A DNA stretch of 64,000 bases from Paenibacillus senegalensis JC66 (GCF_000285515.1 NZ_HE610958.1:143137-207136); one strand, 5' to 3'. Shown: positions 30,145 to 40,397, counted from the first letter of the stretch. The notes: generated by a model from the letters alone, not told the origin. Made by a program: numbers and translations.

Positions 30145-31308
30145 TTACCCATGCTGATCAAGAACCTGGCTTCCGTCCTTGTATACTTGCTGAATATCAA
30201 GCAGATCCCCGTTCCACTTATAGACGACCAGATCGGCCGGTGCGTTTTCCTTTAAGCCGGGAGCAGTCTCCAGCCCCATGAAGGCAGACGGGCGGGTCGA
30301 AGCCATCTCCCAGGCGAGGCTGGCCTCGCATAATCCGGTCCTCACCAGATGCTCAATATTGAACGGGAGCATTTGTGCGGAACCGGCCAGCGTCTGAGGG
30401 TTATCTGCGATGTGCAGCCGGCCCTCAGGGGTCAGCACAACAGAGCCCCCGATATGAGTTTCATAACGTCCCGGCTCCATTCCGCTCAAATAAACTGCAT
30501 CGCTGACGATCATTAATTCCTGCGGCTTCACTTTTAAGAACACCTTAAGTACGGATTCCGGCAAATGAAATCCGTCTGCGATCGCGCAGGGGAACAGCTC
30601 GTCACAAGCCAGCTGCTCCCACAGAAAATTAGGATGCCGCGGAATCATCTGGGCGGCACCGTTGCCTAAATGAGTGCACATAGTTGCACCGGCAGCTACC
30701 GCCTCTCGAATCTGTTCGGCGGATGCCGCTGTATGGCCAATGGATACGATGATTCCCATCTGTACACAGGAACGTATGAATTCAGCAGCATTATCCCATT
30801 CCGGGGACATCGTAATAATGCGGATCTTGCCGTTCGCAGATTTTTGCCAGCGTTCTACCCACTCCAGATCAGGTGCTGTTACGAAGCTGGCATTATGCGC
30901 TCCACGCGCTCCGTCAAGCGGGGAGATGAATGGCCCCTCAACGTGAATGCCGGCGATACAGCTGTCAGTAAAAGGATCATTAGAACAAGCCGATGCAATG
31001 ACACCAACAAGCTTCTCAATCTCTTCCCCGCTGTTCGTGATTACGGTAGGGTAATACGAAGTGACACCAAGCGCAGCAATGCTGCGGGTCACTTCATGCA
31101 CCGCTTCCTCTGTTAAAGGAAGCGTATTGAAATCAATCCCGCAGTAACCGTTGATCTGTAAATCGACCATTCCTGGCGCAATCCAGGGCAGATCTTCCGG
31201 GAATGACTCGTTGTGGCAGATTCGGCTGATCCTTCCGTTCTCCAACCACACAGTGACCGGCTGGCCTGTGCGATAATGGCGCCCTTCAATCTTGCCCGCG
31301 ACAGTCAT
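30145..31308 (-). CDS. nagA: N-acetylglucosamine-6-phosphate deacetylase
   Basis: NagA removes the acetyl group from GlcNAc-6-phosphate in amino-sugar catabolism and wall recycling. The 387-residue amidohydrolase has MVDLQINGYCGIDFN, HVEGPFISPLDGARGAHN (metal ligand Glu), SIGHTAASAEQI, CTHLGNGA, and IVSDAVYLSG with the catalytic Asp. Its ATG overlaps the nagB stop by four bases (ATGA), so the two are coupled, nagB first. Confidence 0.95.
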   Translation of the reverse strand: MTVAGKIEGRHYRTGQPVTVWLENGRISRICHNESFPEDLPWIAPGMVDLQINGYCGIDFNTLPLTEEAVHEVTRSIAALGVTSYYPTVITNSGEEIEKLVGVIASACSNDPFTDSCIAGIHVEGPFISPLDGARGAHNASFVTAPDLEWVERWQKSANGKIRIITMSPEWDNAAEFIRSCVQMGIIVSIGHTAASAEQIREAVAAGATMCTHLGNGAAQMIPRHPNFLWEQLACDELFPCAIADGFHLPESVLKVFLKVKPQELMIVSDAVYLSGMEPGRYETHIGGSVVLTPEGRLHIADNPQTLAGSAQMLPFNIEHLVRTGLCEASLAWEMASTRPSAFMGLETAPGLKENAPADLVVYKWNGDLLDIQQVYKDGSQVLDQHG

Positions 31309-32084
31309 GAGACATCACCATAGGAATCGGGATCGAGGTACAGGGTGCAGTCCGGGTGTGTACGCAAAATAGATGCCGGGCATTGCGTAGTTATCGGGCC
31401 GTTTAACGTGTGCATAACCGCCTCGCGTTTAGCTGCGCCAGGCACGATACAGAACAAATGACTGGCTGACAGCATAGTCGGGATCGTCAACGTCAGCGCA
31501 TGAGTCGGCACATCATCAAAGCTTGGGAAACAGCCGTCATTGACCTGCTGCCTGCGGCAGGCATCATCCAGCTCAACCGGCTTCATTACCTCGGGATCCT
31601 CAAAGTTGGCCACCGGAGGGTCGTTGAAGGCGATATGTCCGTTCTCGCCAATACCGAGGCATACAATGTCTATGGGGGCTTCGTTTAACAGCTCTGTGTA
31701 ACGGCGGCACTCTTCTTCGGCCCCGTTGCTGCTCTGAATCAAGTGAAGCTCTCCGGGATTGACCTTATCAAACAGCTTCTCCTTCAAGAACTGGCTGAAG
31801 CGCTGCGGCGCATCCTCGGGCAGTCCGATATATTCATCCATATGAAAAGCGGTGACCCGGGACCAGTCTAATTGTTGATCCTCCGTCAATGCCTGCAAAA
31901 ACTCATTCTGTGAAGGAGCGGCAGCAAAGACCATACGAATTCTGTCCTTCTCCTTCAGCAGCTGCTTCATCCGCGCTGCCGTATTCGCCGCTGCTGCTCT
32001 ACCCATGTCGTCCCGGCTGTTATAGACCCGAACCTTAAGCTTGTCTTTCAATTCTGTCACAATTGGCTGAATGTCTGTGCTCAT
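31305..32084 (-). CDS. nagB: Glucosamine-6-phosphate deaminase
   Basis: NagB converts glucosamine-6-phosphate to fructose-6-phosphate and ammonia, feeding the product of NagA into glycolysis. The 259-residue product has the FHMDEYIGL segment with active-site Asp and LGIGENGHIAFNDPP with the catalytic Glu/His. The ATG follows GAGGAG at eight to ten bases. A promoter about 150 bases upstream serves nagBA. No nagR/GntR or PTS gene is present nearby. Confidence 0.95.
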   Translation of the reverse strand: MSTDIQPIVTELKDKLKVRVYNSRDDMGRAAAANTAARMKQLLKEKDRIRMVFAAAPSQNEFLQALTEDQQLDWSRVTAFHMDEYIGLPEDAPQRFSQFLKEKLFDKVNPGELHLIQSSNGAEEECRRYTELLNEAPIDIVCLGIGENGHIAFNDPPVANFEDPEVMKPVELDDACRRQQVNDGCFPSFDDVPTHALTLTIPTMLSASHLFCIVPGAAKREAVMHTLNGPITTQCPASILRTHPDCTLYLDPDSYGDVS

Positions 32085-32237
32085 TGATTAAAGCTCCTCT
32101 CCGTTTGAAATGGACCAAGCAAGGACTCTCTACTGCCTCCCCCTATTGAAAATGAAAGCCAAAGATCGGTTTCCTTTCCAACCCTGAACTTCCCCAGGCG
32201 GCTGTGTAGCATGCCTTGACTGTCTGTATCTGCTTTT

Positions 32238-32266
32238 ATTATGGGGGATAAAGGGCACGAACACAA
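32238..32266 (-). promoter_or_regulatory. Putative sigma-A promoter for nagBA
   Basis: The minus strand has TTGTGT (32261-32266) and CATAAT (32238-32243) separated by 17 bases. It is the best promoter match in the 365-base region between thyA and nagB; the rest of that region shows nothing else. Confidence 0.45.
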
Positions 32267-32366
32267 TAACATATCCCAAGAGCATGTATCAGACTGGTTA
32301 CTTTATTATGTCTAAAAATAGCTGCAAGGCCATAACCACTATTATCAGTGGAACAGGCTTGCATTG

Positions 32367-32401
32367 CAGAAAAGCAGGAGCTTGGCTTTCACAGCTCCTG
32401 C
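32367..32401 (-). terminator. Terminator after thyA
   Basis: On the minus strand GCAGGAGCT-GTGAAAGCCA-AGCTCCTGC is followed by TTTTC about 50 bases after the thyA stop. Confidence 0.8.
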
Positions 32402-32450
32402 TTCTGCTTTGTGCGAGCTTTTAAGGGTGCGCAGGAATACGCAGGCGCAC

Positions 32451-33245
32451 TTAGACCGCAATCGGAGCTTTGATCCCCTTGTGGTGCTGGTAGCCGATGA
32501 TTTCGAAATCTTCATACCGGTAATCGAAGATAGAATCAGGCTTGCGCTTGATCTGCAGCTGCGGCAGCGGGTAAGGCTCACGGGACAGCTGACGCTCAAC
32601 TTGCTCCAAATGGTTGGAGTAGATGTGCACGTCGCCGCCGGTCCAGATCAAGTCCCTCACTTGGAGATCACATTGCTGTGCAACCATATGAGTCAGAAGC
32701 GCATACGAGGCCAGATTAAAGGGCAGGCCCAAAAACGTATCGACTGATCTCATGTGGAACATGCAGGATAGCTCGCCGTTAGCTGCGTAGAACTGGAAGG
32801 CATAATGACAAGGCGGCAAAGCCATGCCTTCTACTTCAGCAGGATTCCAGGCGCTGACCAAATGCCTGCGCGAATCCGGATTGCGGCGGATTTGCTCGAT
32901 CAATCCCGCAATCTGATCCACGACTTGTCCATCCGGTCCAAGCCAGGTCCGCCACTGGGCTCCATACACTCTTCCCAAATTCCCCTCTTCATCAGCCCAC
33001 TCATCCCAAATCGAAACGTCATGCTCCTGCAAATAACGGATATTGGTTTCTCCGCTTAAAAACCAAAGCAGCTCGTGAATGATTGACTTCACATGCATCT
33101 TTTTTGTCGTAAGCAGAGGGAAGCCCTCCCGCAAATCTAATCTCATCTGGCGGCCAAATACAGAGATCGTCCCGGTTCCGGTCCTGTCCTCCTTAGCTGC
33201 CCCATTATCCAAAACATCTTGTAATAGATCCAAATAAGCTTTCAT
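32451..33245 (-). CDS. thyA: Thymidylate synthase (ThyA type)
   Basis: ThyA methylates dUMP to dTMP using methylene-tetrahydrofolate. The 264-residue product has the phosphate-binding [22 protein letters not shown], the catalytic Cys in [11 protein letters not shown], and [14 protein letters not shown] and [10 protein letters not shown]. Length is typical of the short E. coli type. An extended -10, TGCTATAAT (33344-33352, minus strand), lies about 100 bases upstream. The dihydrofolate reductase gene often found next to thyA is not adjacent. Confidence 0.97.
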   Translation of the reverse strand: MKAYLDLLQDVLDNGAAKEDRTGTGTISVFGRQMRLDLREGFPLLTTKKMHVKSIIHELLWFLSGETNIRYLQEHDVSIWDEWADEEGNLGRVYGAQWRTWLGPDGQVVDQIAGLIEQIRRNPDSRRHLVSAWNPAEVEGMALPPCHYAFQFYAANGELSCMFHMRSVDTFLGLPFNLASYALLTHMVAQQCDLQVRDLIWTGGDVHIYSNHLEQVERQLSREPYPLPQLQIKRKPDSIFDYRYEDFEIIGYQHHKGIKAPIAV

Positions 33246-33365
33246 GCTGACACCTCAACTAGCCTTCCTGTAACCGGCTATTCATTTCCGCCGGAAAGGA
33301 TGGTTATTTTCACCCATTTGTTAGAAATGGTTATATTGAATCTATTATAGCATACTGCTACGCGA

Positions 33366-33404
33366 AATAACCTTGCCGTCTCCAGAGCGGAGCGCAAGGT
33401 TATT
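33366..33404 (-). terminator. Terminator-like hairpin after yunC
   Basis: AATAACCTTGC and GCAAGGTTATT form an 11-bp stem just downstream of the DUF1805 gene. Only a short T run follows, so strength is uncertain. It overlaps the start of the thyA promoter region. Confidence 0.6.
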
Positions 33405-33425
33405 CCGAATATCATTATCGCCGTT

Positions 33426-33728
33426 TTACATCATTCGCAGAATAGCGTCGCTGCCTTTCATTCCTTTGGTGATGCCTAATGCTTCCGCTTCCAAAGTGAC
33501 CGATTCCAGAGGAGCATCCAGCAGCTGTTCCAGCGTCTTAACTCCCACTGCCCGGCCGGCAATTATTTTCCGGTCGCTTAGCTTGTCATTGAGCAGTTGG
33601 ACGTCCAGGGCACCGCACATAATATAGCCTTTGTCTGTCGTTACGACCAGCAAGGTAGTCTTAGGCAGCTTGACTTCCACTGCGGTAGCTGCCTTTCCTG
33701 CGATTTCAATCGGCTTGACCAGCATCAT
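33426..33728 (-). CDS. yunC: DUF1805 family protein, YunC-like
   Basis: The 100-residue product matches YunC of B. subtilis in length and in the segments LLVVTTDKGYIMCGALDV and GRAVGVKTLEQLLDAPLE. The family has a known fold but no assigned activity. ATG 33728 follows GAGGGGAAGAT. It is a single gene between thyA and the large helicase gene. Confidence 0.85.
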   Translation of the reverse strand: MMLVKPIEIAGKAATAVEVKLPKTTLLVVTTDKGYIMCGALDVQLLNDKLSDRKIIAGRAVGVKTLEQLLDAPLESVTLEAEALGITKGMKGSDAILRMM

Positions 33729-33864
33729 ATCTTCCCCTCATCCCTTCTCCTCAGGATTGATTAGAAAATGCTCCTTTTTCTCCTGCCGGCATGGCAGCCA
33801 GCAGGAGCTCTGGTTAGTGCCTTATACAGCATATGAAGAAATGCAGGAAAGGGCCTTAGGCGGG

Positions 33865-36800
33865 TCAACGAAATGAGCTGGGCCATAGCACGAATTTGTG
33901 CTGGTCCCTCTCTGCTCCTGTTTGCAGAAGCCAGTTCACCACTGCTTGTTCTTCTATCGGCTTGCCGTTCCAGTGCTCAATGACCAGCTTTTTGCGTCCG
34001 CTCTGACGGAGGAGCTCTTTTAACATTTCTTGCAGATGGCGGGCCGTTTCCGGATCATTCAACACTTCGCCGGATGAGTCGGCATCGCCAATCATCGTCC
34101 ATTTCTTTCCGTAGCCCTCCATCCAGATGATCCACTCCCCATCCTTTATCACAAGGAAATTACCTGGCTTGCGGGCAAAACTGGCATGATCATGTTCCGG
34201 CCAAGGAACGCTAAGACCGTAAGGGTTGGCCGGATCTACCGCAGACAGCAGCATAGGAGCGATCTTTACCGGGGATTGGCGAAACTGCTCCGCAAGCTGC
34301 CTGTCCACGAACTGAACAGGTGACATTCCTTCCACAAACTGGCCCCTGGTGACGTTTCCTCTCTCTTCCATGCGGCGGTATATCGCGGAGAGGGTATCCC
34401 AGGTGTAGGGACAATCCTTGGCTGTTTCTTTGGTCACGAGAATATATTGGGACAGCAGCAGGCGGGCCCAGGCAAGGGAGGAATCGGCAGCTTCCTGCAC
34501 GCTCTCCGTCTGCCGCTCATCCCAGGCATACCACCTTCCCGTTCCGCTTCTCGCTTGCGCAGCGAGCTTGGCCGCGGCCATACGCCCCGTGGGCTGCCGG
34601 GAGGGCTTGCCGTGCTGCCGCAGCGGGGTTAGCTGGTCATTAGCAATCCGTCCTTCCCACATCAAATCATTAAGCTTTTCGGCAAGCACGGACGGCGGTT
34701 CCCCGGTTTCCCGGCTCAGCCGGGTGAGGAAGCTCGCTCCCATGGAGCGGAGCCGTGCCAGCAGCTCGGGATGCTGTGTCCCTGTATCCGGCCGATTGGT
34801 TAGCGGACGGTACAGGGCTTCCGACTCGGCTAGAAAAAACGCGACCCTTCCTTCCTTTTCAGCAGGCTCTTTGCGGGCCAGCCACACGATTTCTCCGCTC
34901 GCAGCAAGCTCGTCCAGAAGGTCTTTGCGATAGTGGGGTACCCGCGCGGGAAAAACATACGATTCCCATATCGACAAAGGCAGGTACATGCCCTGTAAAG
35001 CTTCAATAGCCTCACGCAAAGAGTCGGAGGGACTGCCGCTTCCGGCATCAGGTTCCTGCCCCTGCGCCACCCGCTGGTTTCTCATCAGCAGTTGAAGGTA
35101 CCGTTCCGCAGAAACAGGCTTCATAGCCTGGCGGTATTCGCGAATGGAAAAGCGGATAAGCCGTTTGGCTATCTTGCTGCTAATCCACAGATCTTCCTCC
35201 TGAGGATCAGCGAATGGCGCCGGTTCAATGACGCCCTCATTAATCCATTCCTGCATGATCTGCTGAGCTTCCGCGGAGCTGATTCTGTAACGGGATTGTA
35301 TCGTTTCCAACGTAAAAGACAGCTGGTGGTCTATATACCGCTTAAGAATCAGTTGCCGGGCCGTAGCCGATAATTCACGGGACGGCCGTTCGTCCGGCCT
35401 GCTCGCGTTCTGCAATTCCATGTACCATGGATGCTCATCAGCGCAAATCCAGCGGCGCTCGCCTGCAATCCGCAGCTCGGTAATCCAGCCCTTCTGCTGC
35501 AGCTCGTCAAGCCATGCTTGAACCGTCTCTTCTCCCAGCCTGGCCGGCTGTGCCGCCAACAGCTGGCCTTCCCCCTGCTCCGCCACAGACTGAGGCGGCC
35601 TGGCCGGGGTGCCATCCAAAATCTGTGCTGCATCGCTTGCGGTATAGTCTTCGCTCTCGGCATAGGTATCGCCTTCGGCTTTTATTACCCCTAGAGGCAG
35701 CTCCGCCTCCGCCAAAGCTTGCAATTCTCTGGCGTTCCGGTCGCCGTGCTCCTTGAACCAGCGGTACAGCTCGCTCGCCTTCCCCGGACGGCGGGCTCCC
35801 AGCTCCAAGCGGTCCCGTTCCTGCTGCAGCTGCTGTTCAGGGATGAGCTTCGTAACGCTTCCCCTGCCGAAGTAGCGGTCAGCCAGCTCTTTACTGATAT
35901 CCATGAGCTGAACCTGCAAATCCTGCTTAAGCACATCGGATTCATACATGGCTACATTGACAAAATCATACACATATTGGGCCGCCATCGGAGAAGGAAA
36001 ACGATTTTCCGTCAGGACCCACTCCATCTGGCCGCTAGCTAGGCTATGGTGAATTTCCTTAAGCGCGGGCAAGTCGAGAGAGTCCTCTATGCACTCCCTC
36101 ATTGCCTCCTGCAAAAAAGGAAATTTGTCCTTGTAAGGCAGAGCTTCGCTCAGCAGTGCCTCGCTGCGCATTCTTTTCTTCCAGGCCGGCGTTCGTTGAA
36201 AGCCTTTGGAGAGCAGCAAAGACGTTTCTGCCAGCCGGCGGAAGGTGATGCCGAGCAAGGGCGATCCCGGCAAAGCCTTCCACAGCCGTTCCTCCAGCTT
36301 GTCCTCAGGCAGCGGACCGAAGTATTGGAGCCATTCCGGCTGCCAACGCTTGAATATAAATTCGATGCCGTTGTCCAGCGCAGTCGCGTAATACCGCTGC
36401 GAAGTGACCTCGCGCAGCGCGGCCTCGATAGCCAGCTGCCACGTATAGTGAACGCGGCGGCCGAACCAGGAGTGGACAATAACGTGATGATGGAGGGCGT
36501 CATCGACAAAGTGCTCGACGACGATGCGCTTGTCCGTGGGCAGCGGGGAGCTGGCTTGCTGGCTGCGTAACCAGGCGATTAATTCCTCGGCCGCCTGGCG
36601 GTCCATCCGGTAATCCCGCATCAGCCGTTCCTGCAGCAGCTTGTGTGGCGGTGGCTCCGCTAATTGGCGTTCCAGTTCGGCAGTGAGGGATCCGATAAGC
36701 TTGCCAAGCTCAAGGCTTCTTGCCAGCGGCTGCGCCTTCCAGAACGGTATCATGCTGAAAGCATTGTCCGCCTCCGTCACATAGATGCGATCCTGGCGGA

Positions 36801-38721
36801 TCGAACGGATTGACCAGGAGCTCGTCCCCAATTGAAATACATCCCCTACCCGGCTTTCAAATACGAATTCCTCATCAAGCTCCCCGAGAAATTGCCGGGT
36901 TTCCGCATGGTGCACGGGGTAGTTGCTGCTATGAGGAATGGTGCCGGCCCCCATGATCGCAGCCATGGGGGTGTTCGCGCGACGCCGCAAAAGCTGCTCC
37001 GCACGGTCCCACGCGATGAGCGGCTGCGCGAACGGGTACAGCCCGGCGAGCACCTCGAGCAGGCTGCGGTAGCGCTCGCGCGGCAGTGTGCGGAAGCTGT
37101 CGCTGCGCGTAAGCACGCCGAACAGCCGCTCCTCCTCCCAGTCATCCACGGCCACCATGGCCGTAATCTGCTGGGAGAGCACATCGAGGGAATTCCGCGG
37201 AATGCGGATTTCCTCGATGTCGCGAGCGGCAATCTGGCGGGCAAGCACAGCAGCTTCCGGCAGCTCGCTGCGGCTGCGCGCGATGATGACGCCGCGGCTG
37301 ATGCCGCCGACGGAGTGCCCCGCGCGGCCCATGCGCTGAATGCCCGCAGCGGCCGCCTTCGGGCTGTCGATCTGAATCACCAGATCGACGTGCCCGACAT
37401 CGATGCCGAGCTCCAGCGAGGACGTCGCCACCAGGCAGCGCAGCTCGCCCTGCTTGAGCTGCCGCTCGACCTCGAGCCGCTTCTCGCGCGAGACGCTGCC
37501 GTGATGGGAGCGCGCCACCTCGCCGCCGAAGTGATCGTTGATGCGAAGCGTCAAGCGCTCACATAGCCTGCGGCTGTTCACAAAGACGATCGTCGTACGC
37601 GCATCGCCCATCACCTGCACTAAACGGTTCAGCAGGGCAGTCCAAACCGTTTCCTGATCTTGTGCCGGCAGCAGGCGTTCCGGCATGGTCACTTGCACAT
37701 CGTACTGCTTGTCCATTGTATGCTCAATGATATGTACGGGACGCTCACAAAGAGAGGCGTTAGTGCCTCGGCTGGCGTCTGAGTCTCGAGTGACGTCTCC
37801 GCCTCGAGTGACGTCTCCGCCTCGAGTGACGTCTCCGCCTCGAGTGACGCCTGCGTCTCGAGTGACGTCTCCGCCTCGAGTAACGTCTCCGCCTCGAGTG
37901 ACGTCTCCGCCTCGAGTGACGTCCCCGCCTCGAGTAACGTCTCCGCCTTGGCATACATCAATGCCTTCATCGAAGCGGTCAGACAAGACCAGCTCGCTGC
38001 TGCCAACAACCCTAGGCTTTGCTGGTTCCCAGCCTCCTAAAAAGCGGGCTACCCGTTCTAACGGTTTTTGCGTGGCAGAGACTCCGATCCGCTGGACGTT
38101 CCTGCCTGTCCATTCCACCAGCCGTTCCAGGGTAAGGGACAAATGGGCGCCGCGCTTATCCTGGGCCAAATCATGGATTTCATCCACAATGACCTGCTCG
38201 ACCGTTTTCAGCATGTCCCGGCCTTTGACGGAGGTGAGCAGCAGGTACAGCGATTCCGGTGTCGTAATCAACAAATCCGGAGGCTGTCTGAGCATGGAAG
38301 CACGCGTACTCTGACTCGTGTCCCCGGTCCTTACTGCTGAAGAGAGCTCCGGCCAACTCTCGGAGAGCTTGGTTCCAGCTTGGGTAAACCCCGAACTTTT
38401 GGCCTGCCGGTTCATTTCAGCAACAAAAGCCGTGATATGCTCATGAATATCATTGTTCAAAGCTTTAAGCGGAGTTATATACAATAGCCGTACGCCTGCA
38501 CGCCAATTCGTTTTCGATGCCAGCTTGCCGGCAACTAGCCGGTTCAGGCAAGGCAGCAGAGCGGCAAGAGTTTTCCCCGAACCGGTCGGGGATGCGATCA
38601 AGGTATGGGAGCCCTCGTTAATTGCCTCCCAAGCTTTAAGCTGGACACCCGTTGGCTGTCCAAATGTATTGCGAAACCATTCTGCCAATACGGGATGAAA
38701 ACGGGAAAGCGCCTCGCTCAT
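33865..38721 (-). CDS. lhr: Lhr-type DEAD/DEAH-box ATP-dependent helicase
   Basis: The 1,618-residue product is a large superfamily 2 helicase of the Lhr group, which translocates on single-stranded DNA and unwinds duplexes. RecA domain 1 has ASPTGSGKT (residues 43-51), TPLKALNND, TTPESL, DEIH (180-183) and SATQKP. RecA domain 2 has TIVFVNSRRLCERL, HHGSVSREKR, ATSSLELGIDVGHVD and QRMGRAGHS. The DEAD/H-associated and winged-helix regions follow, with a further C-terminal extension typical of long bacterial Lhr proteins. An insertion of hexapeptide repeats (GGDVTR) at about residues 258-312 separates the RecA domains. GGAG precedes the ATG by about nine bases. Confidence 0.92.
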   Translation of the reverse strand: MSEALSRFHPVLAEWFRNTFGQPTGVQLKAWEAINEGSHTLIASPTGSGKTLAALLPCLNRLVAGKLASKTNWRAGVRLLYITPLKALNNDIHEHITAFVAEMNRQAKSSGFTQAGTKLSESWPELSSAVRTGDTSQSTRASMLRQPPDLLITTPESLYLLLTSVKGRDMLKTVEQVIVDEIHDLAQDKRGAHLSLTLERLVEWTGRNVQRIGVSATQKPLERVARFLGGWEPAKPRVVGSSELVLSDRFDEGIDVCQGGDVTRGGDVTRGGDVTRGGDVTRGGDVTRDAGVTRGGDVTRGGDVTRGGDVTRDSDASRGTNASLCERPVHIIEHTMDKQYDVQVTMPERLLPAQDQETVWTALLNRLVQVMGDARTTIVFVNSRRLCERLTLRINDHFGGEVARSHHGSVSREKRLEVERQLKQGELRCLVATSSLELGIDVGHVDLVIQIDSPKAAAAGIQRMGRAGHSVGGISRGVIIARSRSELPEAAVLARQIAARDIEEIRIPRNSLDVLSQQITAMVAVDDWEEERLFGVLTRSDSFRTLPRERYRSLLEVLAGLYPFAQPLIAWDRAEQLLRRRANTPMAAIMGAGTIPHSSNYPVHHAETRQFLGELDEEFVFESRVGDVFQLGTSSWSIRSIRQDRIYVTEADNAFSMIPFWKAQPLARSLELGKLIGSLTAELERQLAEPPPHKLLQERLMRDYRMDRQAAEELIAWLRSQQASSPLPTDKRIVVEHFVDDALHHHVIVHSWFGRRVHYTWQLAIEAALREVTSQRYYATALDNGIEFIFKRWQPEWLQYFGPLPEDKLEERLWKALPGSPLLGITFRRLAETSLLLSKGFQRTPAWKKRMRSEALLSEALPYKDKFPFLQEAMRECIEDSLDLPALKEIHHSLASGQMEWVLTENRFPSPMAAQYVYDFVNVAMYESDVLKQDLQVQLMDISKELADRYFGRGSVTKLIPEQQLQQERDRLELGARRPGKASELYRWFKEHGDRNARELQALAEAELPLGVIKAEGDTYAESEDYTASDAAQILDGTPARPPQSVAEQGEGQLLAAQPARLGEETVQAWLDELQQKGWITELRIAGERRWICADEHPWYMELQNASRPDERPSRELSATARQLILKRYIDHQLSFTLETIQSRYRISSAEAQQIMQEWINEGVIEPAPFADPQEEDLWISSKIAKRLIRFSIREYRQAMKPVSAERYLQLLMRNQRVAQGQEPDAGSGSPSDSLREAIEALQGMYLPLSIWESYVFPARVPHYRKDLLDELAASGEIVWLARKEPAEKEGRVAFFLAESEALYRPLTNRPDTGTQHPELLARLRSMGASFLTRLSRETGEPPSVLAEKLNDLMWEGRIANDQLTPLRQHGKPSRQPTGRMAAAKLAAQARSGTGRWYAWDERQTESVQEAADSSLAWARLLLSQYILVTKETAKDCPYTWDTLSAIYRRMEERGNVTRGQFVEGMSPVQFVDRQLAEQFRQSPVKIAPMLLSAVDPANPYGLSVPWPEHDHASFARKPGNFLVIKDGEWIIWMEGYGKKWTMIGDADSSGEVLNDPETARHLQEMLKELLRQSGRKKLVIEHWNGKPIEEQAVVNWLLQTGAERDQHKFVLWPSSFR
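37785..37950 (-). repeat. 18-bp coding minisatellite inside the lhr-like gene
   Basis: About nine copies of an 18-bp unit (GTGACGTCTCCGCCTCGA on the plus strand) encode tandem GGDVTR hexapeptides, with variants RDAGVT and RDSDAS at some positions. The tract lies between the two helicase RecA domains and keeps frame. Confidence 0.95.
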
Positions 38722-38916
38722 TCTTTCTCACTCCTATAGCTGCAGATGTTACAAACTGCCCGGGCGGAGATGCCTTCACTAATTTCCGCTTGCTGGACAG
38801 CAGATACGGCAGTGGATTACGGAACTGGAATTGGAACTGAAACTAGAAATGACTTATCTGCTGGCAATTGCTTTAACTGCTGACGCTTGCCCGCAGGAGT
38901 ACTGCATAACGGGAGG

Positions 38917-39291
38917 CTATTTCATTTTCCAGGCGGTTCCAGCAATAAGCAGCCAGCCTGCAATGAATAGTACTCCGCCAATTGGCGTAATCATGCCGAG
39001 CTTGGATATACCCGTGAGGCTGAGCACATATAAGCTTCCCGAAAAAATAACAATACCCAAAATAAGCAGCCTGCCTGCCCACAGCAGGGTACGGGATTGC
39101 GGAAAGCGCGGCGCAAAGGCTGCAATCAGCAAAATTCCAAGGGCATGATACATATGATAGCGAACTCCTGTTTCATAAATACCCAGACTATATTCGTCCA
39201 AACGATCCGCCAACCCATGGGCTCCAAACGCTCCCAAAGCTACAGCCAGCAGAGCCAGCAGGCTGCCCGAGACCATAAACTGTTTTTGCAT
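38917..39291 (-). CDS. DUF423 membrane protein (YwdK/YgdD-like)
   Basis: The 124-residue product has four hydrophobic segments. It shows the family signature LLALLAVALGAFGAHGL at the N terminus, YETGVRYHMYHALGILL in the middle and TPIGGVLFIAGWLLI near the end. It is a small integral membrane protein of unknown function. GGGGAG precedes the ATG. No operon partner is obvious. Confidence 0.9.
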   Translation of the reverse strand: MQKQFMVSGSLLALLAVALGAFGAHGLADRLDEYSLGIYETGVRYHMYHALGILLIAAFAPRFPQSRTLLWAGRLLILGIVIFSGSLYVLSLTGISKLGMITPIGGVLFIAGWLLIAGTAWKMK

Positions 39292-39890
39292 GAATCCTAT
39301 CTCCCCTTATCGTGCCAATATTGTGGTTCATAGCATCAGCTTGTCTTCTAAGCTGCATCATACCATATCTCCCCAGGGATCGCTAAATCGCCCCCATCTG
39401 ATGCTGCAATTAAAAAAGGGTTGGCTTCTATTGGCTTCTATTGGCTTCTCTCCTGCAGCCTGGATTCCCCCTAACGCTTGCTTCTTTCCCCCTTGGAACC
39501 ACTACATTTTCACTCACCTGTTAGCCAGGGCGTTTTTGAATGGCAAGTTTTTTAGATAGATACTGGATTTTCCTAACGGTAATGGTTAGAATAGTCTTGG
39601 TTGAGGGTACGTGACTCCAGTCCTGCAGCAGCAATCGTTTATAATTGGTTAAACGGCTTACCGGCGTTTCAATCCGCTCCAATCTGTATAAATGAACCCA
39701 CAAGACGAGGGAAACCTCCCGGCCTGAAGAAACGTATTAAAAAAAGTTTAACAATATTATTCTGACTCCTTCATTCAGGTGCCGCATGCTGTTTGCTCAT
39801 TATTTCAAGGAATCCCTCTCCTGGAGATATTTCGTTTTCCGAAGAGCATAGAAATAAAGAATGAAAGCAGTCAAAATGAGGTGGAACATA
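39292..39890. other. Intergenic region without a clear gene
   Basis: I see only a short tandem repeat, ATTGGCTTCT three times near 39421-39450, and A+T-rich sequence leading to the next plus-strand gene. No open frame has a supporting ribosome binding site. Confidence 0.45.
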
Positions 39891-40397
39891 ATGGACAATC
39901 AATTTAAAGATCAGAATTCGGACAGATCACAGGAACAAGGAAGAGAGGAAACACCGTTCAACGAGCAGCCCGGCTCTTACCGGAGCGCTTATGAGCCGCC
40001 TGCTCCTTTTAGAGAAGAACCCTTGCAGCTCAAGCATTCCGGACCAGGCATCGCATCTTTCATCGTTTCTCTCCTTGCAGCGGTTTCTTTTATCACTTTG
40101 TTTATTGCTTTAATATCAATCATAGCTTCTGAGTTTGTCGGAGTAATCGACCTTGATAATGCTGCAGCAGGTCAAGTAGATCAGCAAGTCTTGGAGCAGC
40201 TGTTCAGTTCCACCAGTTTTTACTTTATTATTCTCGGCTTTATGGGATCGCTGGCCGCAGCATTGGTCGGACTGGTATTAGGGATTATTGGACTGGTGCA
40301 GAAGAACCGCAAAAAGGTATTTTCGGTTATTGGTACCGTTCTTAGCGGGTTGATGGTCGGCTTCGTTGTTCTGATGATTATTCCTGCTTTGCTGTAA
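39891..40397 (+). CDS. Small membrane protein, DUF4190-like
   Basis: The 168-residue product has a hydrophilic N-terminal tail of about 55 residues (Gln/Glu/Pro-rich, ending in LQLKHSGPG) followed by hydrophobic segments. The pattern GIASFIVSLLAAVSFITLFI ... AALVGLVLGIIGLVQKNRKK ... VIGTVLSGLMVGFVVLMII is that of DUF4190-type membrane proteins. The ATG at 39891 (MDNQFKDQ) is chosen because GAGGTGG precedes it; the frame runs ten codons further upstream without support. Its role is unknown. Confidence 0.75.
   Translation: MDNQFKDQNSDRSQEQGREETPFNEQPGSYRSAYEPPAPFREEPLQLKHSGPGIASFIVSLLAAVSFITLFIALISIIASEFVGVIDLDNAAAGQVDQQVLEQLFSSTSFYFIILGFMGSLAAALVGLVLGIIGLVQKNRKKVFSVIGTVLSGLMVGFVVLMIIPALL

Noticed and set aside
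37685-38314. Plus-strand frame of 209 codons with SPPRVT repeats
   Set aside because: It is the antisense of the GGDVTR repeat region of the lhr-like gene.
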